From: Zunongwangia mangrovi
GTDB taxonomy: Bacteria > Bacteroidota > Bacteroidia > Flavobacteriales > Flavobacteriaceae
DNA: 64,000 bases
NCBI RefSeq assembly: GCF_900112105.1
Contig: NZ_FOKV01000001.1
Span: 124,001-188,000 of the forward strand
Direction of reading: 5' to 3'
Shown in pieces: positions 30,040 to 38,156 of this stretch; the first letter of the stretch is position 1, and each line of letters starts with the position of its first letter. The notes under the pieces were generated by a model. That model saw only the letters and a program-made list of their open reading frames with translations, was not told where the DNA came from and ran no database searches. The translations under genes and the position numbers were made by a program.

Positions 30040-30867
30040 ATGAAAAAGATTCTTGTACCTACAGATTTCTCTGCTGAAGCGGAAAATGCTCTAAAAATTG
30101 CTGCAAAAATCGCTAAGAAATTTGAAGCTGAAATCTATTTACTTCATATGTTAGATCTCCCTTTAAGTCTTATCGACCCAGTGCAGGGAAATAGCCAAAA
30201 TGTGCCCGAAGCCCTTTATTTTATGAAGCTAGCACATATGCAATTCAGCAATATTAAAGAAAAGGAATACTTAAATGATATTGCAGTTGGTGAAGCTGTT
30301 CAGTTTAATTACGCTTTTAAAGGTATAACAGAATTCGCTAAAAACAATAATTGCGATCTTATCGTAATGGGCTCACACGGCAGTAGCGGATTTCAGGAAA
30401 TGTTTATTGGCTCTAACACAGAAAAAGTTGTTAGACAATCTGAAATTCCGGTTTTAGTTATCAAAGAAGCAACGCCAGATTTTAATATTGAGAAATTCAT
30501 TTTTGCTACAGATACTGAAATTGACAATAAAAAAACACTACTAAAAGCCATAGAATTTGCTAAACTTTTTGATGCAGAACTGAATTTGCTTTTCGTAAAT
30601 ACACCAAATAATTTCACGACAAGCAAACAAGCCTATGCAGATTTAGATGAATTTTTAAAAGAAATGAACTACAATAACGTGCAAAAGCATATTTATAATG
30701 ATGTAAGTGTGGAAAAAGGAATTTTAAATTTTGCTGAAAAATTTAAAGCTGATCTTATTGGCATTAGCACACATGGCCGTAAAGGGCTGGCTCACTTCTT
30801 TAACGGAAGCATTAGTGAAGATCTTGTAAATCACGCAAAGCGACCTGTAATCACTTTTAAGATCTAA
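30040..30867 (+). CDS. Universal stress protein, tandem UspA domains
   Basis: A cytoplasmic stress protein with two Usp domains in 275 residues. Domain 1 (about 1-143) starts MKKILVPTDFSAEAENAL and holds the nucleotide-binding signature MGSHGSSGFQEMFIGSNTEK. Domain 2 (about 150-275) ends with GISTHGRKGLAHFFNGSISE. Both keep the GxxGx(9)G(S/T) pattern, so ATP binding is likely. It is a lone plus-strand gene between two minus-strand units. Its stop codon overlaps the stop of the convergent gene by 3 bases (CTAA). Confidence 0.93.
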   Translation: MKKILVPTDFSAEAENALKIAAKIAKKFEAEIYLLHMLDLPLSLIDPVQGNSQNVPEALYFMKLAHMQFSNIKEKEYLNDIAVGEAVQFNYAFKGITEFAKNNNCDLIVMGSHGSSGFQEMFIGSNTEKVVRQSEIPVLVIKEATPDFNIEKFIFATDTEIDNKKTLLKAIEFAKLFDAELNLLFVNTPNNFTTSKQAYADLDEFLKEMNYNNVQKHIYNDVSVEKGILNFAEKFKADLIGISTHGRKGLAHFFNGSISEDLVNHAKRPVITFKI

Positions 30868-32396
30868 ACAAAGGTTTTAAGCGCTCCTTTTTTAATACAA
30901 GACCAAAGATAATTCCAAAAAGATTTGGTTTTATCCCGGGTTATCTCAAGACCTTCATTTACATTTCTACCACTTTCGCCATTATGCTTTACGAAAATAT
31001 TGGCGACAGTTGTTAGAAATCCGCTTTTTTCTGTGCCATCATTTTTTAGTACTTCAATTTTAAAATCTTTATAGGCAATGTTTACTCCACCGGTAGCTTT
31101 ATTCCGATTGCCCGAAAAATCAAAATCCATATTAGTAATTTCCCCCTCAGCTTTAACGTTCATGGCGGGTTTTAGAAACCCATTCATATTTTTTGCTGAA
31201 AGCGAACTCATGTTCCCCGAAATATTGAACCAATCACTAAGATTATTTACCTTGAAAGACCAATTTAATTGCAACGAAGCTTCATTCATAAAATCTGCAG
31301 CAGCAACAACTCGTGTAGAGGGAAATTGAGCCTTATTGCTATAATTAGTTAAGTTGAATATTTCTCCGTTTACATTAGCAAAAACAACTTTACCCGGTTG
31401 CCGGTCTGCTTTCATCCGTTCCTCGTAAACGATTCGGGTATTTTCAACCTCCAAAGTATCTATTTTCAACAAAAATGGCAGTTTTCTAAGCATTTCACTG
31501 TACATAGGCTTAACAGAATTATCCTTAGGCTGCATCTTATCCCTGTAAATCTGAAAATCTACATTATCGATTAAAAATTTAGATGACTGAAATTTCACAC
31601 TGTCATTCTGAAAACCAAAATCCTGACTAGCTATTGCAATACTATCTATCCTTAGATCATAACGATCCTTTTCGACGCGTGTATGCTTCTGAAATTCCTG
31701 TTTAGAATAAATAGATTCTAATTTTAGTCCTTTTAGTGCACTATTTTTCTCATGAATTTCGATTGAAACTACCTTCATCACATGTCTTTCGTCTACTTTA
31801 AGAAAAACCGAATCTGCCTTAAGCGCAAAATCGCTAAAATTAAATGGGATTTTTTCTGAAACCGAGGTACTATCGATCTTTAGATCATGAAGCTGAAAAT
31901 CGAAGGTTTTGACTTTTATTTTTTCTTCTGAAGTACTATCTAATAAAGTAAATTTAGCGTGATTAAGAACTATTTCTTTAACAGAAATCTTTTTATTAAG
32001 CTTACCTGAACCTGAAGAACTTTTGTTGTCACTACTTGTATTTAATGAAGATTTCTTACCAGAAGACTTTGTTTGGTAGACAACTTCAGGATCATTAATT
32101 TCAATTTGATTAAGATCAATATTCTTTTTAGTAAGAAATTTCCAATAATCGAGCCCAGAAACCTTTAATCGCTCAGATTGAATGTTAACTTCGCCTCTAG
32201 TTAGGTCGATTTTGGTTAATTCAGCAGCATTTTTAAAAACCTGAACTTGGAGATCTTCAAATTGCAATTCGGGTAACTGCTTTTCAAGTAAGTTGACTGC
32301 TTTTTTCTCGACAAAAGAGTTCAGAAACAATCCTATTACAAAGAACAGGATTAGAACAGCAAAAATGGAAATAACAACTTTAGTTTTTCTTTTCAA
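30864..32396 (-). CDS. AsmA/DUF748-like membrane-anchored protein of unknown function
   Basis: A 510-residue protein with one N-terminal membrane helix (about 6-27, VVISIFAVLILFFVIGLFLN) and a large, presumably periplasmic, beta-rich remainder. The pattern of repeated short strands (FEDLQVQVFKNAAELTKIDL, GEVNIQSERLKVSGLDYWKF) and the C-terminal MNVKAEGEITNMDFDFSGN resemble AsmA-like/DUF748 proteins. Those are now thought to be bridge-like lipid transporters. A Ser/Lys-rich stretch near 115-132 is low complexity. I do not recognise a close family, so the assignment is by character only. It is convergent with the Usp gene, sharing stop-codon bases. Confidence 0.6.
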   Translation of the reverse strand: MKRKTKVVISIFAVLILFFVIGLFLNSFVEKKAVNLLEKQLPELQFEDLQVQVFKNAAELTKIDLTRGEVNIQSERLKVSGLDYWKFLTKKNIDLNQIEINDPEVVYQTKSSGKKSSLNTSSDNKSSSGSGKLNKKISVKEIVLNHAKFTLLDSTSEEKIKVKTFDFQLHDLKIDSTSVSEKIPFNFSDFALKADSVFLKVDERHVMKVVSIEIHEKNSALKGLKLESIYSKQEFQKHTRVEKDRYDLRIDSIAIASQDFGFQNDSVKFQSSKFLIDNVDFQIYRDKMQPKDNSVKPMYSEMLRKLPFLLKIDTLEVENTRIVYEERMKADRQPGKVVFANVNGEIFNLTNYSNKAQFPSTRVVAAADFMNEASLQLNWSFKVNNLSDWFNISGNMSSLSAKNMNGFLKPAMNVKAEGEITNMDFDFSGNRNKATGGVNIAYKDFKIEVLKNDGTEKSGFLTTVANIFVKHNGESGRNVNEGLEITRDKTKSFWNYLWSCIKKGALKTFV

Positions 32397-32548
32397 AATA
32401 CAGGGGTTTAGTTGAAATGTACAACCTTTAACTAAAGCCCATTACAGGATTAAGAATATTTAACTAAAAGTTTTATGATGAAAAAGTAAGCTACGTTAAA
32501 TTTTCGTCAAACCTGATAAATTGTGACAAAAATTAAGAGATTACAAAC

Positions 32549-32556
32549 TATATTTG
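32549..32556 (+). promoter_or_regulatory. -7 box (TATATTTG) of the small membrane protein / phosphoesterase unit
   Basis: TATATTTG matches TAnnTTTG and ends 21 bases before the ATG at 32578. A TTG at 32521 is too far for a standard -33 (25-base spacer). Confidence 0.5.
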
Positions 32557-32577
32557 CAACAATCAACTAAATAACCA

Positions 32578-32802
32578 ATGATCCTTAAATTATCCATAAA
32601 GATTCTGTTTATAATTGCTGAAATATTTTTGGCATTTTACAGTTTTGCTATGAGTGACAGTTTATTGGTTAAGTTCATTTTCTTTGCATTTACCGCTGTT
32701 ATCATCGCGTTTGCGCTTACTAAAATCACCAATAAATTTTTACCGGTAGATAAAGACTACATCTCACAGGAACAGGAAGACGGAACGGTTGACGGCGAAT
32801 AA
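32578..32802 (+). CDS. Small two-helix membrane protein, unknown function
   Basis: A 74-residue protein with two hydrophobic segments (about 5-24, IKILFIIAEIFLAFYSFAM; and 29-50, LVKFIFFAFTAVIIAFALTK). A short polar acidic tail follows (EQEDGTVDGE). No family recognised. The promoter box directly upstream and the tight junction to the next gene (4 bases between its stop and the ATG at 32807) support a real gene. Confidence 0.6.
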   Translation: MILKLSIKILFIIAEIFLAFYSFAMSDSLLVKFIFFAFTAVIIAFALTKITNKFLPVDKDYISQEQEDGTVDGE

Positions 32803-32806
32803 TTAT

Positions 32807-33430
32807 ATGCGTATAATTTCAATTTCAGACACTCACAATAAGCACCAGGATCTGGAAATTCCAGATGGCAATATTCTAATCCACTGCGGAGATATTTCGG
32901 AAGGCGGAACAAAACCCGAAATTGTAGATTTTTTACAATGGTTTTCTAAACTACCTCATAAACATAAAATCTTAATTGCAGGAAATCATGATTTCCATCT
33001 AGAAAAATATTCCACCAACTTAGACGATATTATTCCAGACAATATTCATTATTTGTCTGACAGCGGAATTACATTAGAAAATTTTAGAATTTGGGGTAGT
33101 CCATTCACACCAGGAAATGGGAATTGGGCATTTAATCTCGAAAGAGGAAGATCGATTAGAAAGAAATGGAATCTTATTCCGCAAAATACAGATATCCTTA
33201 TTACTCATACTCCTCCTTACGGAATATTAGATGAAAGTAAAACTTATAAAAATATTGGCTGCGAGGAGTTGCTAAAGAAAATAGTTGATATCAAACCCAA
33301 ACTTCATTTTTTTGGGCACGTTCATGATGATTTTGGTAAGAAAAGTATTGGACCTACGTTATTTGTAAATAACGCCGTAATGGATAGTAAAAACAGGCTA
33401 ATAAACGGGGTTAGTGTTGTAGATGTTTAG
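32807..33430 (+). CDS. Calcineurin-like metallophosphoesterase
   Basis: A cytoplasmic dinuclear-metal phosphoesterase, substrate unknown. From the ATG at 32807 it has 207 residues. It shows the metal-site motifs ISDTHNK, LIHCGDISEGG, IAGNHDFHLE, LITHTPPYG and FFGHVHDDFG, the five signature blocks of the family (DxH, GDxx, GNHD, H, GHxH). An upstream in-frame TTG at 32789 would overlap the previous gene by 14 bases and is less likely. Similar proteins in other organisms are annotated as brain-type metallophosphoesterases. Its stop overlaps the stop of the convergent wzi-like gene. Confidence 0.9.
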   Translation: MRIISISDTHNKHQDLEIPDGNILIHCGDISEGGTKPEIVDFLQWFSKLPHKHKILIAGNHDFHLEKYSTNLDDIIPDNIHYLSDSGITLENFRIWGSPFTPGNGNWAFNLERGRSIRKKWNLIPQNTDILITHTPPYGILDESKTYKNIGCEELLKKIVDIKPKLHFFGHVHDDFGKKSIGPTLFVNNAVMDSKNRLINGVSVVDV

Positions 33431-34887
33431 AAGAAAGATTTGGAGACTGAAAGACCTGCTGCGAAATTACTGTTATCTTTCGAAAAATCTACTGCACATG
33501 ATAAATCGAGATCAATAAAACTTTTTAAAACTCCAACTTTAAGATAAGTTGAAACAACCTCTGGAGAAACTTTAAATAGGGATCGTTCATCATCAGAATC
33601 GTAGTGACGATATCTCAAATAGGCTATATTTTGATTAAAACCATAATTTCTTCTATAACTCAACTTCAATTCAAATGGTAAATATAATTTTCCCTGCATC
33701 CCAAAATGATGAGCTATTAATCTATTATTCCCAACGCTTATAAAATCTCCCCCATAATCAGTTAAATATGTACTGGTAATAAAAGGAATACCAATTACAT
33801 TTTGTTGATAAGTCCAGCCGCTACTATAGACACCGCTATTAAAATAATTATCCCAAAGATGCGGAGCTGTTTGACTTTGATTTTTTGTGTAAACGAATTC
33901 ATATACAAAAGAATTTATAACCTTATCTGACTCTCCAGAATCGTAAAAAACTCCATATCGACCATCCGGAAAATTTCTCATAGCGCTACCCGAACCGTCC
34001 TCGAAAATACTATTATAAAATAGTTCTATTTCTCCTTCTCCAATCTGCTTATTGTAAACAAGTTCGTAACTACCTATATGATTACCTATTGCATTTGCCT
34101 GATCTGTAGCTAGCGAATTTTCACTACCAGCTCTTCCAAAAAACATTCTTATATATTCTGAGAATCCGATCGATTGATTCTGAAACCTGGGATCAGACGG
34201 ATTACCGCCATATTGAGCCACGTGTCTAACTCCCAATTTTACAGTTGAAGTTGTATTTATTTTATAAGATAAAGCTAAATACTTATGATGTACATGTGTA
34301 TCCAAAGTAGCTCTATCATCATTTAAGATATATTCACTAAACAAAGCTTCAAAACCCAAACGTTTATTAAAAAAAAGATATAAAGGCTTAGCTGTTTTAA
34401 TTTCTAATCCGGGTAAAGAACGAGCGTTACCCGACCAAAGCACATTTTGATTTGAAGATGCAAGTCCGTAATATTCTTTTTCACCATGTTTTACTCCTAT
34501 TGTTACATCAATATATTGTGAGGCAAATTTAGCATAAAATTCATCTATAAAAATATCGCTGGCTTCACCAACTTCATTAAATTTATCTCGATAAGAAAAT
34601 GCTGATTTAAAAGTGAATTTTGATTTTTCATTAAGATACAAATCGTAAGATGGCGCAATTACAGCGTTAGCATTAGTTTGCCTACCAACTCTTCCATAAT
34701 TATTGGAATGCAACCAAAATGGCAAGGCATCATCTCCGTTAAAAAATGCCTCAGATTCAATATCTAGTTGGAACTGTGCATAAGAAGCTATAGCTATTAA
34801 ATAAAAACATCCAAATAAGAATAATTTACTATAACGCTTTAAAATTTCCTCCAATTGACATAATATTTTAAATAAGCTCAAAAACAC
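33427..34887 (-). CDS. Capsule assembly Wzi-family outer-membrane protein
   Basis: A 486-residue outer-membrane beta-barrel protein of the Wzi type, expected to help attach or organise capsule polysaccharide at the surface. The N-terminus has a signal peptide (LFLFGCFYLIAIASYAQ) preceded by about 20 extra residues. The mature start LDIESEAFFNGDDALPFWLH and SNNYGRVG match the Bacteroidota Wzi family. Alternating-strand patterns run to a C-terminal Phe-Phe, typical of barrels. It is the last gene of the polysaccharide locus, 24 bases after wzc. No terminator is visible; transcription would run into the convergent phosphoesterase gene. Confidence 0.85.
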   Translation of the reverse strand: MFLSLFKILCQLEEILKRYSKLFLFGCFYLIAIASYAQFQLDIESEAFFNGDDALPFWLHSNNYGRVGRQTNANAVIAPSYDLYLNEKSKFTFKSAFSYRDKFNEVGEASDIFIDEFYAKFASQYIDVTIGVKHGEKEYYGLASSNQNVLWSGNARSLPGLEIKTAKPLYLFFNKRLGFEALFSEYILNDDRATLDTHVHHKYLALSYKINTTSTVKLGVRHVAQYGGNPSDPRFQNQSIGFSEYIRMFFGRAGSENSLATDQANAIGNHIGSYELVYNKQIGEGEIELFYNSIFEDGSGSAMRNFPDGRYGVFYDSGESDKVINSFVYEFVYTKNQSQTAPHLWDNYFNSGVYSSGWTYQQNVIGIPFITSTYLTDYGGDFISVGNNRLIAHHFGMQGKLYLPFELKLSYRRNYGFNQNIAYLRYRHYDSDDERSLFKVSPEVVSTYLKVGVLKSFIDLDLSCAVDFSKDNSNFAAGLSVSKSFF

Positions 34888-34911
34888 CTCTTTAACTATA
34901 CCCGCTAAGCT

Positions 34912-37290
34912 TTAAAAACGTTCTCTAAACTTTTCCCAAAAGCTTTTCTTATCAGCCCCATAGGCATAACCATATTTATTACCATATCCAAAATTAGCAA
35001 AATCGACGTCGTTCAATACGAAGCTAACATCATGTAGTTTCCCAGCTTTTTTGGAGTCAATAGGGAATTGCAGCAAAGCTTTTTCAGTATAAGAAGCTCT
35101 TACAACGTAAAGCGTTAGATCTGCATATTGGCTTATTAAAAAAGTATCAGCTACTAACATACATGGGGCGGTATCAAGGATTATATAATCGTACTGCTCT
35201 TCCAACATGTTAAGCATTTCACCAAGGCGACGATGCCTCAATAATTCAGAAGGGTTTGGTGGTATACTACCTGACGTTAAAAAATCTAAATTCTTATTAT
35301 ATTTTGTTTGCTCTATAAGCTCATTTAACTTTAAATCTTCATTAATTAGATAATCACTAACTCCCAATTGTTTTCTAGAACCTACATCATATCTCTGCAA
35401 CTGCGGATTACGTAAATCTGCCCCAACCACAATTACCTTTTTCCCCATATTTGCCAAGGTTAAAGCTAAATTTATGGATGTAAAAGTTTTTCCTTCACCT
35501 TTTACGGTCGAAGTCACCAACATCTTAATTCCTTTCTGCTTATCAGTTTTATTTATCAACAAATATTGCATATTGGTAATTGCAATTCTAAAGGATTCTG
35601 CCAAAACAGAACGATCAGCCTCTGTAATTAAATGGCTTTGCTTTTTATCTATTTTAGGAATTTCACCTACAATTGAAATCTGTTTTGCTTTCTTTTCTAA
35701 CTCATCACGATTCTTAATTTTGTTGTTAAGAATATTCTTACCATAGATGATTCCAAAAGGAATTATTAAACCTACTAATAAACCTCCAAATAATATTACT
35801 TTAGATCTAGGTGCTATTTGACCTGATGTATAAGCATGGTCTACAATTTTAGCCTTTGGAGCAGTTACTGCTAGGGAAAGAGAATTTTCCTCCCTTTTCT
35901 GTAATAAAAATAGATATAAAGCCTCCTTTATTTGCTGCTGTCTATCTATACCTCGATATTGACGTTCTATTGAAGGAACAGAGGAAATTCGGGACTGTAT
36001 AATTTTTGCTTCATTATCTAATTCTTTCATTGAAATATCCAAGTTTGCACTTAAACGATTCAAACTTTTAACAATAACAGACCGCATTTGATCAATTTGC
36101 TGATCCAATTTTAGAATAGTTGGATTTTTTAAAGTGGAGGCTTCTAAAATACGATTACGCTCTAAAACCAATTGATTATAATTTGTTACTTGTTTGTTCA
36201 CACCATCACCTTCTAGTCCAAGATTTGCAGGTAAAAGATCTGAATTAGATCCGTCCTCAAGATAATTTAACATTGCATTTACCAATTGCACTTGAGTCAG
36301 AACTTCTTGGCGCTTCTTTTTATATTCGCTTGCATTTTCTAGAAACAACTCTGACTCTGCTTGGATATCTGTAAGCTTACGATTCTCTTTAAAAGCCTCC
36401 TTATCGCTCTCTACGGAATCCAATTCGAAATTGATAATTTTTAACCTCTCATCAATAAATTCTGCTGTATTGGATGCAACCAAATTCTTATCAATAATAG
36501 CTTCTTTATTGTATTCTATTATTAATTGATCTATTATATCTTCTGCTTTGTTTGGAACTTCATCTTTTAGACTAATTTCAATTAAAGTAGAATTATCGTC
36601 TACTAGCATGACTTCCAAACGGCTACTATAACGGGAAACTATAGATGAAATTGGGTTAATTACAAAACTATATTCAATTTCATTATTCCCGTTTATTAAG
36701 AAATCTTTATTTTCCCTCAAGACAATATCGGCAAAACCTATATTACCTGGCTCACCATATTTAAGCTTGAACTTTTCACCAGATTTTGCATTAGTTATAT
36801 TTACGCCGTTCTCGTTCTTGAAGTCAATAATAAAATTATTACGTTCATTTCTTACAAAGTCATATAATTTGACTTTGTTTAATTGTAAAATACTTACCCT
36901 AAAAGGAACATTATCGTATATTTCTCTAGCTACGAAAAGATTTTTTGCGTAATATTCAATATTTAGATCTAAAGACTCTATGGTTTTGGTCAACATCCTT
37001 TTAGATTCCAATAAACCTATTTCATTTTCAATACTACTTGTTTGCAAACCATCAATAAATCCCAAATCGGCAAAAGAAGATATTCCAGACCCTGGAGATT
37101 TAGTATCTTCATCTTTAATAATAATAGTAGCACTACTTCTATATACGGAATTTGAAAATTTTAAAAATACAAATGCAGTAAGCAACGTAATAAACACGGA
37201 AACAATAAACCATGGCCAATACTTTAAATACTTATATATTTCTTCCCTTAAATTAAATTCTTCCTCAGAAATTTGATATTCACTATTCAT
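34912..37290 (-). CDS. wzc: Polysaccharide co-polymerase / BY-kinase (Wzc)
   Basis: Inner-membrane tyrosine autokinase that controls chain length and export with Wza. The 792 residues contain an N-terminal membrane helix (about 33-52), a Wzz domain and a long coiled-coil periplasmic region. The second helix lies near 510-530 (VILFGGLLVGLIIPFGIIYG). The cytoplasmic kinase has Walker A VKGEGKTFTSINLA, Walker A' VVGADLRNPQL and Walker B YIILDTAP. The C-terminal Tyr cluster (Y769, Y773, Y775, Y777 in YGNKYGYAYG) is the expected autophosphorylation site. It is 7 bases after wza. No cognate Wzb-type phosphatase is in the window. Confidence 0.95.
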   Translation of the reverse strand: MNSEYQISEEEFNLREEIYKYLKYWPWFIVSVFITLLTAFVFLKFSNSVYRSSATIIIKDEDTKSPGSGISSFADLGFIDGLQTSSIENEIGLLESKRMLTKTIESLDLNIEYYAKNLFVAREIYDNVPFRVSILQLNKVKLYDFVRNERNNFIIDFKNENGVNITNAKSGEKFKLKYGEPGNIGFADIVLRENKDFLINGNNEIEYSFVINPISSIVSRYSSRLEVMLVDDNSTLIEISLKDEVPNKAEDIIDQLIIEYNKEAIIDKNLVASNTAEFIDERLKIINFELDSVESDKEAFKENRKLTDIQAESELFLENASEYKKKRQEVLTQVQLVNAMLNYLEDGSNSDLLPANLGLEGDGVNKQVTNYNQLVLERNRILEASTLKNPTILKLDQQIDQMRSVIVKSLNRLSANLDISMKELDNEAKIIQSRISSVPSIERQYRGIDRQQQIKEALYLFLLQKREENSLSLAVTAPKAKIVDHAYTSGQIAPRSKVILFGGLLVGLIIPFGIIYGKNILNNKIKNRDELEKKAKQISIVGEIPKIDKKQSHLITEADRSVLAESFRIAITNMQYLLINKTDKQKGIKMLVTSTVKGEGKTFTSINLALTLANMGKKVIVVGADLRNPQLQRYDVGSRKQLGVSDYLINEDLKLNELIEQTKYNKNLDFLTSGSIPPNPSELLRHRRLGEMLNMLEEQYDYIILDTAPCMLVADTFLISQYADLTLYVVRASYTEKALLQFPIDSKKAGKLHDVSFVLNDVDFANFGYGNKYGYAYGADKKSFWEKFRERF

Positions 37291-37297
37291 ATTTAGA

Positions 37298-38089
37298 TTA
37301 TCGAGTTAACACTACAGCTAAAGATATTAATACAGAAGCTATTGAAATATAAACCGAAGCATTTCGATTATAACTTGCAGACTGAATTTGTGGACCATTA
37401 GGCTCTACATATATAACGTCATTCTGTTGCAAGTAATAAAACGGTGAATTTACAATACCTGCATCAGTTAAGTCTAAATACGCATGCTCTTTGGTACCAT
37501 CAATAGATTCTCTAACTACGAGAACATTTTTACGTTTACCATAAATGGTTAAATCTCCCGCAAGTCCTAAAGCCTTAGGCAAACTTATATATTCATCATT
37601 AATTGTAAAGGTTCCAGGACGACCAACTTCTCCTAAAACAGTAATTTGGAAATTTGAAATTTGAATATTAACAATAGGATTTTTAATGTAGTCTGAAATT
37701 TTAGTTTCCAGTAAAGATGACAACTCCTTTCGGTTCAAACCCACAACTTTGACAGATCCAAGAATAGGAAATTGTATTTCACCTTGGGAATTTACGAGAT
37801 ACTTTTGTAGAGAAGGTGTACCTCCAATTCTAACTTCTCCTGGTTGCCCTCCTAAACTATTACCTACATATGGTAAATTAAAAGGCATTGCAGCTTCGAT
37901 TTCATCGGCGGAAACGGTAATAGCCAATTGATCATTTGGCTTAATCTCCAAATTATTATAAGTTAAATGATCAGTACCTCTTCCGATCTGATCTAAATTC
38001 TGAAAATACACCATCTCTTCTCGAGACACGCAGGATGACAATAACGTTAAACAAAATATACAAACGAAAAATTTGGATTTCAACATCAA
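37298..38089 (-). CDS. wza: Polysaccharide export lipoprotein (Wza)
   Basis: Outer-membrane export channel subunit. The 263 residues start with a lipoprotein signal (FCLTLLSSC, Cys20). A polysaccharide export (PES) domain follows (NNLEIKPNDQLAITVSADEI ... YLVNSQGEIQFPILGSVKVV), then a SLBB domain (ITVLGEVGRPGTFTINDEYI, ALGLAGDLTIYGKRKNVLVV). A C-terminal hydrophobic helix (VYISIASVLISLAVVLTR) follows, which forms the channel in Wza octamers. Adjacent to wzc. Confidence 0.94.
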   Translation of the reverse strand: MMLKSKFFVCIFCLTLLSSCVSREEMVYFQNLDQIGRGTDHLTYNNLEIKPNDQLAITVSADEIEAAMPFNLPYVGNSLGGQPGEVRIGGTPSLQKYLVNSQGEIQFPILGSVKVVGLNRKELSSLLETKISDYIKNPIVNIQISNFQITVLGEVGRPGTFTINDEYISLPKALGLAGDLTIYGKRKNVLVVRESIDGTKEHAYLDLTDAGIVNSPFYYLQQNDVIYVEPNGPQIQSASYNRNASVYISIASVLISLAVVLTR

Positions 38090-38103
38090 TTAGATTTTAG
38101 ACT

Positions 38104-38141
38104 AAAAATAATTTTTTATAAAAACTTAAAAAATTATTTTT
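38104..38141. repeat. 15-bp perfect AT-only inverted repeat between wcaJ and wza
   Basis: AAAAATAATTTTTTA (38104-38118) and TAAAAAATTATTTTT (38127-38141) are perfect reverse complements around an 8-base loop. The element lies in the 67-base gap between the initiating transferase gene and wza. It may be a weak terminator, an RNA-processing site or a protein-binding site. Confidence 0.6.
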
Positions 38142-38156
38142 AAATTTTAAATATTA

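Noticed and set aside
32789-32806. TTG start for the metallophosphoesterase
   Set aside because: It would overlap the preceding gene by 14 bases and add six residues not matching the family; the ATG at 32807 begins directly at the first beta-strand.
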